This document shows positions 18,569 through 27,444 of a stretch of 64,000 bases of DNA, piece after piece. The translations under genes and the position numbers were made by a program. How positions within the stretch are numbered: position 1 is the stretch's first letter; each line of letters starts with the position of its first letter. The notes below the pieces were generated by a model. It searched no databases and was not told the DNA's origin. It worked only from the letters and a program-made list of their open reading frames with translations. The DNA comes from Pelobacter sp. (GTDB taxonomy: Bacteria > Desulfobacterota > Desulfuromonadia > Geobacterales > Pseudopelobacteraceae): positions 124,001 through 188,000 of the forward strand of contig JAVBXN010000060.1 of assembly GCA_030824515.1 (NCBI GenBank), written 5' to 3'.

Positions 18569-18823
18569 ATGCCGCACATATCTGCAAATGACCTGAAAAT
18601 CAAAGGGGTTTCCGTAATTGAAGCCATACTTGCCACTCAACCGGAAGCGGTTATTTCCGTTCGCGGCAAGGAGCGGTTTGTGGTTATGGATATGGACCAT
18701 TATCATTACCTGCGTGAATGCGAACTGGAATCGGCTCTGGCCCAGACACGCGCCGATCTTGACGAAGGGCGCTTTGTCAAAGGAAGCGCGGAAGACCATC
18801 TGGCCCGTCTAAAGACCGCGTGA
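18569..18823 (+). CDS. Type II antitoxin, Phd/YefM-like
   Basis: 84 residues. The start at MPHISANDLKIKG is chosen because GAGGGGG sits 6 bp upstream; the ATG at 18551 has no ribosome site. The N-terminal half (KGVSVIEAIL, EAVISVRGKERFVVMDMDHYHYLRE) has the beta-alpha-beta DNA-binding form of Phd/YefM antitoxins. The C-terminal half is the charged, probably disordered toxin-binding tail. Its stop overlaps the toxin start in TGATG, so the two are coupled. It likely represses its own promoter together with the toxin. Confidence 0.75.
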   Translation: MPHISANDLKIKGVSVIEAILATQPEAVISVRGKERFVVMDMDHYHYLRECELESALAQTRADLDEGRFVKGSAEDHLARLKTA

Positions 18824-19098
18824 TGAGTTGGTCCCTGGTTTTTACCGAGCAGTATGAAAAACGTGCCCAACGCTTTCTAAAGCGCCACCCGGAGCTGGAA
18901 AAACAGTATCTGAAGACTCTGCAACTACTGGAAGCCAACCCGCACCATCCTTCATTGCGCCTGCATCCGCTGTCAGGGCGACTTTCCGGATTGCATTCGG
19001 TTTCAATAAACCTGTCCTATCGTATCACTCTTGAGTTTCTGTTAACTGACCAGGAGATTATTCCGGTAAACGTTGGCGACCACGATACAGTGTATTGA
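18823..19098 (+). CDS. Type II toxin, RelE/ParE superfamily
   Basis: 91 residues from the ATG in TGATG; a GTG three bases earlier is possible. The fold signature is FTEQYEKRAQRFLKRHPELEKQ, then LRLHPLSGRLSGLHSVSINLSYRI and the ending NVGDHDTVY. This is close to RelE/YafQ/StbE-like ribosome-dependent mRNA interferases. Whether it cuts mRNA or acts on gyrase (ParE) cannot be told from the sequence. It is the last gene of the island before argH. Confidence 0.75.
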   Translation: MSWSLVFTEQYEKRAQRFLKRHPELEKQYLKTLQLLEANPHHPSLRLHPLSGRLSGLHSVSINLSYRITLEFLLTDQEIIPVNVGDHDTVY

Positions 19099-19119
19099 TG
19101 CAAAGGATACGTCTCTGCT

Positions 19120-19147
19120 TTGATTTTATCCGTTTTTCGCGTATAGT
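19120..19147 (+). promoter_or_regulatory. Promoter of argH
   Basis: TTGATT and TATAGT are separated by 16 bp, ending 45 bp before the argH ATG. This gives argH its own promoter now that the island separates it from argG. No ARG-box-like palindrome is visible nearby. Confidence 0.5.
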
Positions 19148-19192
19148 GACCCATCTCGGATTTCTAGACCAGTCATAAGGAAACAACCTGCC

Positions 19193-20569
19193 ATGTCCAA
19201 AGACAAACTCTGGGGCGGCCGCTTTACCCAGCCCACCGATAAGTTCGTAGAAGAATTCACCGCATCGATTGATTTCGACAAACGCCTCTATCATCAGGAT
19301 ATTCGCGGCTCTGTGGCCCATGCCCGCATGCTGGGCAAGCAGGGTATCATCCCGCTGGAGGACGTGGAGAAGATCGTCCACGGTTTACAGAGGATCCTGG
19401 GACAGATCGAGGCCGGCGAATTCGATTTTTCAATCAGCCTTGAAGATATCCACATGAACATCGAATCCCGTCTGTCGGCCGCCATCGGCGAGGCGGGCAA
19501 GCGGTTGCACACCGGCCGCTCACGCAATGATCAGGTGGCGTTGGATATCCGCCTCTATCTGCGGGATGAGATCGTGGAAATTACAACCTACCTGGATCTG
19601 CTGATCGACGCGCTGCTGACCCAGGCCGAAGACAACCTGGATACGCTGATGCCCGGATTTACGCACTTGCAGACCGCCCAGCCGATTCTGTTTGCCCACC
19701 ATCTGATGGCATACGTCGAGATGTTCAAGCGCGACAAGTCACGCCTGGAAGACTGTCTCAAACGGGTCAACGTGATGCCGTTGGGGGCAGGCGCTCTGGC
19801 CGGGACTACTTTTCCGATCGATCGTGAGTATGTGGCCGAGCAGCTGGATTTCCCATCGGTTACCCGCAATTCGCTGGACGCGGTTTCTGACCGGGACTTC
19901 GCACTGGAGTTCCTCTCCGATTCCTCGATCCTTATGATGCATCTGTCGCGCTTCTCGGAAGAGCTGATTCTCTGGTCCACCAGCTCATTCCAGTTCATCG
20001 AACTGTCCGACGGCTTCTGCACCGGTTCCTCGATCATGCCGCAGAAGAAAAACCCGGATGTTCCTGAACTGGTGCGGGGGAAGACCGGCCGGGTCTACGG
20101 CAACCTGATGGCGCTGCTGACTACGATGAAGTCATTGCCTCTGGCCTACAACAAGGATATGCAGGAGGACAAGGAGCCGCTTTTCGATACGATTGACACC
20201 GTCAAGGGCAGCCTGAAGATATTTGCCGACATGATCCGCGAGATGCGTGTCAATACCGCCAGCATGCGTCGTGCGGCCGGTCTCGGCTTTTCTACCGCTA
20301 CCGATGTGGCCGACTATCTGGTGCGCAAGGGTCTGCCCTTCCGTGACGCCCACGAGGCGGTGGGGAAGTCGGTGGCCTATTGCGTGGAAAACGAAATGGA
20401 TATAACCGAGCTGTCTTTGGCCGAGTGGCAACTCTTCTCCGGTAAAATAGACACGGATATCTTTGAGTGCATTACGGTGGAAGCCAGCGTAAATGCCCGC
20501 AATGTTATTGGCGGGACCGCTCGTGAGCAGGTATGGAACGAAATTCAGAACGTCCGGGCTGGTAAGTAG
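19193..20569 (+). CDS. argH: Argininosuccinate lyase
   Basis: Last step of arginine synthesis: splits argininosuccinate into arginine and fumarate. 458 residues with [11 protein letters not shown] at the start, THLQTAQP, and the fumarase-superfamily signature [12 protein letters not shown]. The first two and the signature carry the catalytic His and Ser. ATAAGGAAA serves as ribosome site. A gspA-like gene begins 6 bp after the stop, so arginine and secretion genes share a transcript here. Confidence 0.97.
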   Translation: MSKDKLWGGRFTQPTDKFVEEFTASIDFDKRLYHQDIRGSVAHARMLGKQGIIPLEDVEKIVHGLQRILGQIEAGEFDFSISLEDIHMNIESRLSAAIGEAGKRLHTGRSRNDQVALDIRLYLRDEIVEITTYLDLLIDALLTQAEDNLDTLMPGFTHLQTAQPILFAHHLMAYVEMFKRDKSRLEDCLKRVNVMPLGAGALAGTTFPIDREYVAEQLDFPSVTRNSLDAVSDRDFALEFLSDSSILMMHLSRFSEELILWSTSSFQFIELSDGFCTGSSIMPQKKNPDVPELVRGKTGRVYGNLMALLTTMKSLPLAYNKDMQEDKEPLFDTIDTVKGSLKIFADMIREMRVNTASMRRAAGLGFSTATDVADYLVRKGLPFRDAHEAVGKSVAYCVENEMDITELSLAEWQLFSGKIDTDIFECITVEASVNARNVIGGTAREQVWNEIQNVRAGK

Positions 20570-20575
20570 CTGACG

Positions 20576-21439
20576 ATGTACTGCGAATTTTTTGGCTTTT
20601 CCGAAAAGCCGTTTACCATTACGCCCAACCCTCATTTCATGTTTCTCAGCAGCATTCATCGTGAGGCTTTTGCCCGCCTGCTCTACGGTGTAGACAGTCA
20701 TGCCGGTTTCATAACCCTGACCGGCGAGGTTGGAACCGGCAAGACGACGATGCTGCGTACGCTTCTGACACAGTTCGATCCTGAAAAATACCGAAGCGCC
20801 CTGATTTTCAATCCCTGCATGTCGGGTGAACAGCTGCTGGAGAATATCTGCAAGGAGTTCGGCGTAGTCGCTGCCGGAAAAGACCGCTTCAGCTATCTTC
20901 AGGCTTTGAATCATTTTCTTCTTGAGCAGAACCTGGCCGGCAGGACTGTGGTGCTAGTGATTGACGAGGCCCAGAATCTTGCTCCGGATGTCCTGGAACA
21001 GGTGCGGATGATCTCCAATCTTGAGACGGAGCGGGACAAACTGATCCAGATCATCCTGGCCGGTCAACCCGAACTCGACGTAGTATTGAACAGGCATGAC
21101 CTGAGGCAGCTCAAGCAACGCATAACGGTGCGCTGCTCATTGACTCCGATGAAACTCAGCGATACCCATGATTATATAAATTACCGGCTCAAGGTATCCG
21201 GCTGCAGGATTCCCGGATTATTCTCACGCAAGTCGGTCCGGCAGATCTACCGGTTTTCCGGTGGAATCCCGCGCCTGATAAATGCGGTCTGTGAGCAGGC
21301 GCTGGTAATGGCCTGGACGCAGGAAAGCCTGTCGGTAACACCCGAGATATCGTCCCAGGTGTTGTCGGAACTGAGGCCGAAGGTTGAGCGAAGCGGGTTC
21401 TGGTCCCGGATTACGCATTGGCTGTTTGCCGGAAAGTGA
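20576..21439 (+). CDS. GspA/ExeA-like secretion AAA ATPase
   Basis: 287 residues. Begins MYCEFFGFSEKPFTITPNP with LYGVDSHAGF, typical of the ExeA/GspA and XrtA-locus ATPase group. Walker A GEVGTGKTT (50-58), Walker B VLVIDEAQNL (about 122-131), sensor and lid region (GIPRLINAVCEQAL) are intact. The C-terminal peptidoglycan-binding domain of full-length ExeA is missing. ExeA acts with ExeB to let the type II secretion channel through peptidoglycan. The next gene is gspB-like, which supports this role over an exopolysaccharide-locus ATPase. Confidence 0.85.
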   Translation: MYCEFFGFSEKPFTITPNPHFMFLSSIHREAFARLLYGVDSHAGFITLTGEVGTGKTTMLRTLLTQFDPEKYRSALIFNPCMSGEQLLENICKEFGVVAAGKDRFSYLQALNHFLLEQNLAGRTVVLVIDEAQNLAPDVLEQVRMISNLETERDKLIQIILAGQPELDVVLNRHDLRQLKQRITVRCSLTPMKLSDTHDYINYRLKVSGCRIPGLFSRKSVRQIYRFSGGIPRLINAVCEQALVMAWTQESLSVTPEISSQVLSELRPKVERSGFWSRITHWLFAGK

Positions 21440-21443
21440 TTGA

Positions 21444-22154
21444 ATGAGTTATATTCTGGATGCATTGAAAAAAGTTGAACGTGAAAAGCTGAAAAAAGAC
21501 GCGCCTGGTGGTATGACCAGCATAGCCGGCGATCTTTTTCAGGAACGCATTCATCAGCCTTCCGGCGGTGGTCGCTGGAAGGTAATTGCATGTGTCGTGG
21601 TGGCGTCGCTGATGACTTTTGCGGGAACCTGGCTCATGTTCAGGGACAAACCCCAAAAGAGCATGACTGCCAGCCCGGTCGCCGCTCCGGTGACTATACC
21701 GGTAGCTCCTGTTCCCGCTCCAGCTCCAGCTCCGGCTACTCCGCCGGTTGCGCCTGCCCCGCTTTTGCCGTCTGTTCCACCTGCCGCAAGTCCCATGGTT
21801 CCCGCTGCTTCGCCGGTTCCACCAGCGACCGATGATGGCGACAATGAAGACAGGACCGTCAGAACCGCAAGAAGACAGTTCAGGCAGCCCGCCCCGGCAG
21901 TTGTTTCATTAAAGTTGAAGCCCGCTCCCAATACGATCCAGCCCCCGGCGGATATCAAGCTCTCAGGCATCGCCTGGCAGGATGAGCGCTCTGCCAGAAG
22001 AGCTGTTGTAAACGGCTTTCTTCTCAAGGAAGGCTCTGTCGTCTCGGGGGCCAGAATTACCGAGATCCTGGCGGACAGGGTGCGCTTTGCTTTGCCGAGT
22101 GGAACGTTTGAAATGCGTCTGGATGCGGTATTGCCTACGGAGGTCAGGAAATGA
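21444..22154 (+). CDS. GspB-like type II secretion protein
   Basis: 236 residues. Starts MSYILDALKKVEREK, the usual opening of GspB/ExeB. One membrane helix at about 45-66 (WKVIACVVVASLMTFAGTWLMF). A long Pro/Ala/Val-rich periplasmic linker follows (about 75-130). The C-terminal domain (about 170-236) reads IKLSGIAWQDERSARRAVVN, then LKEGSVVSGARITEILADRV, the GspB fold. It sits 4 bp after the ATPase and overlaps the lipoprotein gene by 4 bp. No other gsp genes are in the window. Confidence 0.85.
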   Translation: MSYILDALKKVEREKLKKDAPGGMTSIAGDLFQERIHQPSGGGRWKVIACVVVASLMTFAGTWLMFRDKPQKSMTASPVAAPVTIPVAPVPAPAPAPATPPVAPAPLLPSVPPAASPMVPAASPVPPATDDGDNEDRTVRTARRQFRQPAPAVVSLKLKPAPNTIQPPADIKLSGIAWQDERSARRAVVNGFLLKEGSVVSGARITEILADRVRFALPSGTFEMRLDAVLPTEVRK

Positions 22155-22924
22155 GGCTATGGGGAAGGATCGCCATGCTGGGAGGCATGACTCTGGCAAT
22201 TACGGCATGCGGTAAAAAAGGAGCTTTGGTGTATCCGGACATGTTGGTGCCGGCGGCTCCTGGAGCGTTTTCCGCGATGCAAAGCGGTTCAGGCGTCAAG
22301 ATCCAGTTTGTGCTGCCTGATTCTGACAGGGCCGGGAACCGGTTGAAAAATCTGGCCGGGATGAAAATCAGCAAACGAATCAGTGATTCCTCTTCCGAAC
22401 AGACTTGTCGTTCGTGTATGGAGGATTATCGTTTGTTTCGCAAGCTATACCTGGATTTGCCGCCGGATGGCGCGGAGCGTTCAGGCAACCGTCTGGCGCT
22501 GCTGGATGGCGATGTGAATGAAGGGAAATTTTATTCTTACGTTGCAGTGCCGTTTACCAAGGAGGGCGTGGACGGCGCCTCTTCTCCGCAGGTGACTGTA
22601 CAGATCGTTCAGGCAGTCTTGCCGCCCATACTCCATGCAGAGTCACACCCGACCGAAATCAAACTTTCTTTTGTCAGTCTGCCACCGTTTGATGGCGTTC
22701 TGGTCGGCTATAACCTGTACCGGACATCGCAAAAGAACGGGTTTTCCCACATGCCGGTCAATAAGGCGCCTCTGGTCGGAAAAGAGTATGTGGACAGTAG
22801 TGGTCTTGCCAGGGGTACCAGCTACCGTTATATGGTCAGAGCCGTGGTCAGGTTGCCTTCGGGAGCCTTGGTTGAGAGTATCGTGTCCAACGAGGTCGAG
22901 GGGATGCTGAAGGACGACGAATAG
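22151..22924 (+). CDS. Fibronectin-like outer lipoprotein
   Basis: 257 residues. Lipobox LAITAC with Cys 20, followed by GKKGALVYP, the same start as small LptM/YifL lipoproteins often found beside argH. Unlike those, it continues for about 220 residues with two FN3-like units (KFYSYVAVPF and TSYRYMVRAVVRLPSG strand ends). An internal SEQTCRSCMEDYR contributes three cysteines in one loop. It is the last gene of the argH-gspA-gspB run, closed by a strong terminator. A role at the cell wall with the secretion proteins is inferred. Confidence 0.75.
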   Translation: MRLWGRIAMLGGMTLAITACGKKGALVYPDMLVPAAPGAFSAMQSGSGVKIQFVLPDSDRAGNRLKNLAGMKISKRISDSSSEQTCRSCMEDYRLFRKLYLDLPPDGAERSGNRLALLDGDVNEGKFYSYVAVPFTKEGVDGASSPQVTVQIVQAVLPPILHAESHPTEIKLSFVSLPPFDGVLVGYNLYRTSQKNGFSHMPVNKAPLVGKEYVDSSGLARGTSYRYMVRAVVRLPSGALVESIVSNEVEGMLKDDE

Positions 22925-22956
22925 TTATCCGGCAGGTTTATTCGATTTACAAATAC

Positions 22957-22988
22957 AAAAAGGGCATCCGCATATGGATGCCCTTTTT
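22957..22988. terminator. Bidirectional terminator between the argH run and atpE
   Basis: AAAAAGGGCATCC and GGATGCCCTTTTT form a perfect 13-bp stem with a 6-base loop. T-runs exist on both strands, so it serves the converging argH and atp transcripts. Confidence 0.92.
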
Positions 22989-23017
22989 GTTGTTGATGCT
23001 GTGCGAGAACGCCGAGA

Positions 23018-23293
23018 TTACTTGGCTACGGTTTCAGCCAGTTTCAGAGCGATGTCTTTGTAGGGGTTGGCGAAAAGGATGATCAGGCAGACAACCAGTG
23101 CGTAGATCGCCAGGGACTCGATCATGGCCAGACCGATCATCATGGTGGTCAGGATCTTGCCGGATGCACCCGGGTTACGTGAAACGCCTTCAACAGCGCT
23201 TTTAACTGCCAGACCCTGGCCAATGCCGGTGCCCAAAGTGCCAAGTGCCATACCAATACCTGCTGCCAGAACGCACATCGTGAAAAAACTCAT
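23018..23293 (-). CDS. atpE: ATP synthase F0 subunit c
   Basis: 91 residues, two membrane helices with the polar loop SRNPGASG. The ion-binding Glu lies in MIESLAIY on helix 2; helix 1 carries a Gln in GTGIGQG. Gln, Glu, the Ser after Glu, and the Tyr four residues on are the positions used in Na+-binding c rings, although the residue after Ser is Leu rather than Thr. Last gene of the atpZ-atpI-atpB-atpE run. The F1 genes are not in this window. Confidence 0.96.
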   Translation of the reverse strand: MSFFTMCVLAAGIGMALGTLGTGIGQGLAVKSAVEGVSRNPGASGKILTTMMIGLAMIESLAIYALVVCLIILFANPYKDIALKLAETVAK

Positions 23294-23343
23294 TTTACTA
23301 CCTCCGTATGGTTTGTCTCCTAAACTGTATAGGAGTAATTAGA

Positions 23344-24033
23344 TTAGTGTGCTTCCTCGAGGGAACCCTGAATATAGATCATTGCCAAAAGCATGAAGAC
23401 GAAGGCCTGGATGAACGATACCAGTACGCCCATCAGCATCATCGGCAGGGGAACCAGGAACGGAGCCAGTCCGAAGAAGATCATCAGAACCAGTTCGTGG
23501 CCGTTCATGTTGCCGAAGAGACGCAGTGTCAGCGATACCGGGCGGCTGAGATGGCCGATTACTTCGATGAAGAACATCACCGGAGCCAGCCAGGCAATCG
23601 GACCGCAGAAGTGTTTCAGATAGTGCAGGCCGTGATGCTTGATGCCGACGACATGGGTCGAAAGAAAGACAATAATGGCACAGGCCGCGGTTGTGTTGAT
23701 GTTGGCGGTCGGCGGAAAGAATCCGGGAATCAGGCCGATCAGGTTTGATACCAAAACGAAGATTGCCAGGGTGGCGATCAACGGGAAGAACGGCCTTCCG
23801 TGCTCTCCCATCGTATCAACGATCATGTTTTCAATGCCGCCGATAATCGCTTCCATGAAGTTCTGCAGACTTCCCGGTATCGATTTGAGCGCGGATGTTG
23901 TCAACACTGACAGCACCAGCAGCAAAACGATGATCAGCCAGGTGTATGCAATTGCATCGGCACTGGCGCCGGTGATATGCAGTGGAGCAAGGAGATTCCT
24001 GAAAAACTCGAGAAACAGTAAAGGGTGAACCAT
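23344..24033 (-). CDS. atpB: ATP synthase F0 subunit a
   Basis: 229 residues. The start at [11 protein letters not shown] is chosen because AGGAGG lies 8 bp upstream; the frame extends further but without a ribosome site. Several membrane helices. The essential Arg is in [15 protein letters not shown], and the last helix has [16 protein letters not shown]. Forms the ion channel against the c ring. Four bases separate it from the atpI stop; atpE follows 50 bp downstream. Confidence 0.96.
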   Translation of the reverse strand: MVHPLLFLEFFRNLLAPLHITGASADAIAYTWLIIVLLLVLSVLTTSALKSIPGSLQNFMEAIIGGIENMIVDTMGEHGRPFFPLIATLAIFVLVSNLIGLIPGFFPPTANINTTAACAIIVFLSTHVVGIKHHGLHYLKHFCGPIAWLAPVMFFIEVIGHLSRPVSLTLRLFGNMNGHELVLMIFFGLAPFLVPLPMMLMGVLVSFIQAFVFMLLAMIYIQGSLEEAH

Positions 24034-24037
24034 GGAT

Positions 24038-24421
24038 CTAGCCTCCTGCGCGCAGAGCGCTGTAGAGTGAAAGTGCAATTATGTTGATAACTATGATTGA
24101 GAGCCCCACCAGAATACCGCTTAGTGAGAACCACCCGGATGTAATGACAAGATAGAGTGCGAAACCTGTAATACTGATACGGCCCAAATATCTGACCTGT
24201 GCATGTGCGAACGGCCGAGCCGGCAACAGACCAAGGATGCTTTGCAATGCGTTACGGAGCCAGAAAAAATTTATTATGGCTATGATGCCGCCCGCCATGA
24301 TGCCAAGGCCGGTTTTTGTCGAAAAGAAGCCGAGTCCGATAACGGTCAGAGTCAGAAGAAGTAAAGCGCTTCCTTTGATGATGACACTGAAGAGGTTGTC
24401 CTCATTGATTGCTGTCATCAT
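24038..24421 (-). CDS. atpI: ATP synthase subunit I-like protein
   Basis: 127 residues with four predicted membrane segments (starting [19 protein letters not shown]). The [20 protein letters not shown] stretch is typical of the AtpI family that helps assemble the c ring. Two ATGs open the gene; GGGAGA lies 9 bp before the first. It overlaps atpZ by 20 bp. Weak sequence conservation is normal for the family; position makes the call. Confidence 0.8.
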   Translation of the reverse strand: MMTAINEDNLFSVIIKGSALLLLTLTVIGLGFFSTKTGLGIMAGGIIAIINFFWLRNALQSILGLLPARPFAHAQVRYLGRISITGFALYLVITSGWFSLSGILVGLSIIVINIIALSLYSALRAGG

Positions 24422-24638
24422 TTCTGCGTATCTCCCTGCCGGCGATAAGATAGATGTTCTTGAATCCGGCAGCTATTCCGATAAATAGAAATATATAAAA
24501 GAACCAGGGTTTTGTCCCAAACCATCGGTCGAGCGTGAGTCCGAACCAGACACCTATGCCGATTGCCAGCACCACCGAAATGCCCATGCTGGAAACCATT
24601 GCCAGACTTTGAAAAAGCTCGCGTTTGTTGTTTGTCAT
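24402..24638 (-). CDS. atpZ: AtpZ/AtpI family membrane protein
   Basis: 78 residues, two membrane helices (SSMGISVVLAIGIGVWFGLTLD and WFFYIFLFIGIAAGFKNIY) joined by DRWFGTKP. The GLTLDRWFGTKPW motif marks the AtpZ family, which forms with AtpI a small complex linked to ATP synthase assembly or Mg2+/Ca2+ handling. First of the four F0 genes; the 85-bp gap to hemL holds no terminator, so hemL may share the transcript. Confidence 0.8.
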   Translation of the reverse strand: MTNNKRELFQSLAMVSSMGISVVLAIGIGVWFGLTLDRWFGTKPWFFYIFLFIGIAAGFKNIYLIAGREIRRNDDSNQ

Positions 24639-24723
24639 CTGTTATTGCAACCCAATTAATGGCACAAAACCGGTATTCAATAACATAGTCTAACCCTTCA
24701 TGTCAAATGGAAATAGGAGCCAA

Positions 24724-26010
24724 CTACACAATCTGTTTGAAACACCTGGCTGCCGCAGTTATGGTCCTCTCGATATCGGCCTCGGTGTGAGCGGCTGAAA
24801 CAAAGGCGGTTTCGAACTGTGATGGCGCCAGATAGACTCCCTCATCGAGCATGCCCAGGAAATATTTTGCAAAGGCCTTGGTGTCGCATGCCGCGGCGCT
24901 GGTCCAGTCGCGCACTTCGCCTCTGGTGAAAAACGCACAGAACATGCTGCCGACGCGTGTGGAGTAGATCGGGTATCCAGCCTCCTTGGCGGCCTTGGCG
25001 ATGCCTTCGGCGACAAGCCGGCTCTTCTCCTCCAGCGCCTGGTAGAAGCCGGGCTGTTTGAGGATGTTCAGTGTGGCAATGCCGGCTGACATGGCCAGGG
25101 GGTTGCCTGAAAGTGTGCCTGCCTGGTAGACCCCGCCTGACGGGGAAAGTTTTTCCATGATCTCCCTTTTGCCGCCGAACGCTCCAACGGGTAGTCCACC
25201 ACCGATGATCTTGCCCAGGGTGGTCATGTCTGGGGTTACTCCGTACAGTTCCTGTGCGCCACCATATGAAACCCGGAAGCCGGACATGACTTCGTCAAAA
25301 ATAAGCACAATGCCTTCGTTGGTGCATATTTCCCGCAGTCCTTCCAAAAAACCTTCACATGGCGGCACCGTGCCCATATTTCCGGCCACCGGTTCCACGA
25401 TGATACAGGCGATCGAATCCTTGTTGTTTGCTACAAGCGTCTTGACCGATTCGAGTGAATTATATTCGGCGGTTAAGGTGTGTTTTGCAAAATCGGCCGG
25501 TACCCCCGGAGAATCGGGTACTCCGAAAGTTGCTGCGCCTGAGCCGGCTTTTACCAGTAACGCATCGGCATGGCCATGGTAGCAGCCGGAGAACTTCAGG
25601 ATGTTGTCTCGACCGGTATAGCCGCGTGCCAACCGTATGGCGCTCATTGTCGCTTCGGTTCCGGAGCTGACCATTCGCACCATTTCGATTGACGGAACCG
25701 CATCTATGACCATTTCCGCCAGAATGATCTCGCGCTCGGTGGGAGCGCCGAAGCTGGCGCCGTCCTGCATTGCCCGATTTACAGCGGCAACAATATCCGG
25801 ATGGCAGTGACCAACAATCATCGGGCCCCATGAACCGACATAGTCGATGAAGGCATTGTCGTCCTCGTCATATATGGTGCATCCTGAGGCCTTTTTTATG
25901 AACAGTGGGTCGGAACCCACAGACTTGAATGCGCGAACCGGACTGTTGACACCGCCTGGAATCAGGTCTTTTGCTTGTTGAAAAAGCAGACTGGAGCGTT
26001 TGTAGTTCAT
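24724..26010 (-). CDS. hemL: Glutamate-1-semialdehyde 2,1-aminomutase
   Basis: Makes 5-aminolevulinate from glutamate-1-semialdehyde in C5 haem synthesis, fitting the haem demand of the cytochromes in this window. 428 residues. Class III aminotransferase fold with [52 protein letters not shown] and the PLP lysine in [15 protein letters not shown], followed by [12 protein letters not shown]. Distinct from ArgD by the aminomutase start region. Transcribed toward the F0 genes. Confidence 0.97.
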   Translation of the reverse strand: MNYKRSSLLFQQAKDLIPGGVNSPVRAFKSVGSDPLFIKKASGCTIYDEDDNAFIDYVGSWGPMIVGHCHPDIVAAVNRAMQDGASFGAPTEREIILAEMVIDAVPSIEMVRMVSSGTEATMSAIRLARGYTGRDNILKFSGCYHGHADALLVKAGSGAATFGVPDSPGVPADFAKHTLTAEYNSLESVKTLVANNKDSIACIIVEPVAGNMGTVPPCEGFLEGLREICTNEGIVLIFDEVMSGFRVSYGGAQELYGVTPDMTTLGKIIGGGLPVGAFGGKREIMEKLSPSGGVYQAGTLSGNPLAMSAGIATLNILKQPGFYQALEEKSRLVAEGIAKAAKEAGYPIYSTRVGSMFCAFFTRGEVRDWTSAAACDTKAFAKYFLGMLDEGVYLAPSQFETAFVSAAHTEADIERTITAAARCFKQIV

Positions 26011-26451
26011 TTTGAAAACCCCTTTGATGTGGAATTCGTGAAGTGGAAGTTGATCAGGATATAAGTTTAAATGGGTAACATACAGCTTGCAGCCATGTCA
26101 ATCTTCGAGGGTGAATATTGTTGGAGCAGGTTTTTTCATATTTTTTTGTTTGTTGGTAGCCGAAGTAGCGAAAAGCAGGTTTTTGGATTGCCATGTAAGT
26201 ATAAATGTGTCCGCAATAATGTTGTTATTAACGGCGTCATATGGCTGTTCGCAGATAAGGCGATAATAAACTAATAATAAATATACTGATGTTTGATTCT
26301 TGAAGCATCAGAAATAATTCAGAATTGCCTGCTCTACAATCGCTGTAGATTTATGGTTTCAAATAATAAAAAGCCGTAATAACAGTATGATACGATAAAT
26401 AAAACATATAAATACACATAAAAAATATTGTAAAAAAAAAGGAAAAACTGC
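26011..26451. other. AT-rich intergenic region between hemL and nuoA
   Basis: About 440 bp, very AT-rich by eye, between divergent hemL and nuo. It holds short hairpins (CTGATG...CATCAG at 26287-26312 and TCTACA-ATCG-TGTAGA near 26331) and A-tracts around 26425-26440 that may bend DNA just upstream of the nuo promoter. A 67-codon frame at 26071 has no ribosome site and an odd composition, so I do not call it. Confidence 0.5.
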
Positions 26452-26480
26452 TTGACAAAGAAACCTAAATGACCTATCTA
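26452..26480 (+). promoter_or_regulatory. Sigma70-type promoter of the nuo operon
   Basis: Perfect TTGACA at 26452-26457, 17 bp spacer, TATCTA at 26475-26480. The predicted start near 26487 leaves a leader of about 40 nt with AAGGGGGGC before the nuoA ATG. A-tracts directly upstream could act as an UP element. Confidence 0.75.
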
Positions 26481-26491
26481 TTGCCCATGTT

Positions 26492-26504
26492 GTATACAGT
26501 ATAC
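26492..26504. promoter_or_regulatory. GTATAC-A-GTATAC operator at the nuo start site
   Basis: Two copies of the palindrome GTATAC separated by one base, within TTGTATACAGTATACCG. It lies about 5-18 bases after the predicted transcription start, where a bound protein would block elongation. TTGTATAC-type palindromes are used by several GntR-family regulators; the actual regulator is unknown. Confidence 0.5.
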
Positions 26505-26527
26505 CGTAAACAGTAAGGGGGGCTTCA

Positions 26528-26884
26528 ATGCTTGGTGCATATCTGCCAATATTATTAATGGTTATGATAGCAGTGATTTTTGGACTTTGTTCACTCATCT
26601 TCTCATCATTAATCGGTCCGAAAAAGAGCTCAGTCCTCAAGTTGTCTCCGTATGAGTCCGGCTGTGAACCGGTCGGAACTGCACGCGAACGTTTTTCGAT
26701 CAAGTTCTATTTAATCGCGATGCTCTTCATACTGTTCGATATTGAGGCCGTGTTTCTCTATCCATGGTCAATTCTTTACAAGAAGCTGGGTGCTTTTGGC
26801 TTGGTAGAGATGGGGCTGTTTGTTGTGATTCTTTTCGTCGGTTACATATATGTCTGGAAAAAAGGAGCACTGGAATGGGAGTAG
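26528..26884 (+). CDS. nuoA: NADH-quinone oxidoreductase subunit A
   Basis: 118 residues, three membrane helices. Carries the conserved [19 protein letters not shown] loop and [15 protein letters not shown] helix with the acidic pair. Membrane-arm subunit next to the quinone site. First gene of a complete nuoA-N operon; it overlaps nuoB by 10 bp. Confidence 0.97.
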   Translation: MLGAYLPILLMVMIAVIFGLCSLIFSSLIGPKKSSVLKLSPYESGCEPVGTARERFSIKFYLIAMLFILFDIEAVFLYPWSILYKKLGAFGLVEMGLFVVILFVGYIYVWKKGALEWE

Positions 26885-27390
26885 ATAATCCGCTGGGCGA
26901 AAACATTATCACCACATCGCTTGACAAGCTGGTCAACTGGTCAAGGAAGTCATCAATCTGGCCGATGACCTTTGGTTTGGCATGTTGCGCAATCGAGATG
27001 ATGGCAACCGGCGCCTCCCACAATGACCTGGACCGCTTTGGAATCATATTTCGCGCATCTCCTCGTCAGTCAGACTGCATAATCATAGCGGGCACGGTTA
27101 CCAAGAAGATGTTGCCGGTAATCAAAACTGTATATGAGCAGATGCCTGAGCCCAAATGGGTTGTTGCGATGGGAGCATGTGCCTGTTCGGGTGGAGTGTT
27201 TGATACATATAGTGTCGTACAGGGTATAGATGAGGCGTTGCCGGTTGATGTGTATATTCCCGGATGCCCACCGCGACCGGAAGCGCTGCTCTTTGGTCTC
27301 CTCAAGCTGCAAGACAAGATCTGGAATGACAAGAACTCATTCGGATCTGCCATCGGGCTTGGAACCAGGATCGATGGGGCTACCGCCTAA
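26875..27390 (+). CDS. nuoB: NADH-quinone oxidoreductase subunit B
   Basis: 171 residues. The start at [10 protein letters not shown] has AAAGGAGC upstream inside nuoA. Holds cluster N2: adjacent Cys 37-38 in [10 protein letters not shown], the Cys in GACACSGG and the Cys in [11 protein letters not shown]. Transfers electrons to quinone. An upstream in-frame ATG would add 37 residues unlike the family and is rejected. Confidence 0.97.
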   Translation: MGVDNPLGENIITTSLDKLVNWSRKSSIWPMTFGLACCAIEMMATGASHNDLDRFGIIFRASPRQSDCIIIAGTVTKKMLPVIKTVYEQMPEPKWVVAMGACACSGGVFDTYSVVQGIDEALPVDVYIPGCPPRPEALLFGLLKLQDKIWNDKNSFGSAIGLGTRIDGATA

Positions 27391-27444
27391 ATTGTCGTAG
27401 CGATCGCAATAGTACTCAAATCCCAGAATAAAGGGTTGGAACTC

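Noticed and set aside
9600-19110. CRISPR array, retron, DGR or intact insertion sequence in the island
   Set aside because: No regularly spaced repeats, reverse transcriptase or transposase reading frame could be found; the four-helix protein alone does not make a DGR.
26071-26274. 67-codon frame upstream of nuo
   Set aside because: No ribosome site, unusual composition, in an AT-rich regulatory gap.
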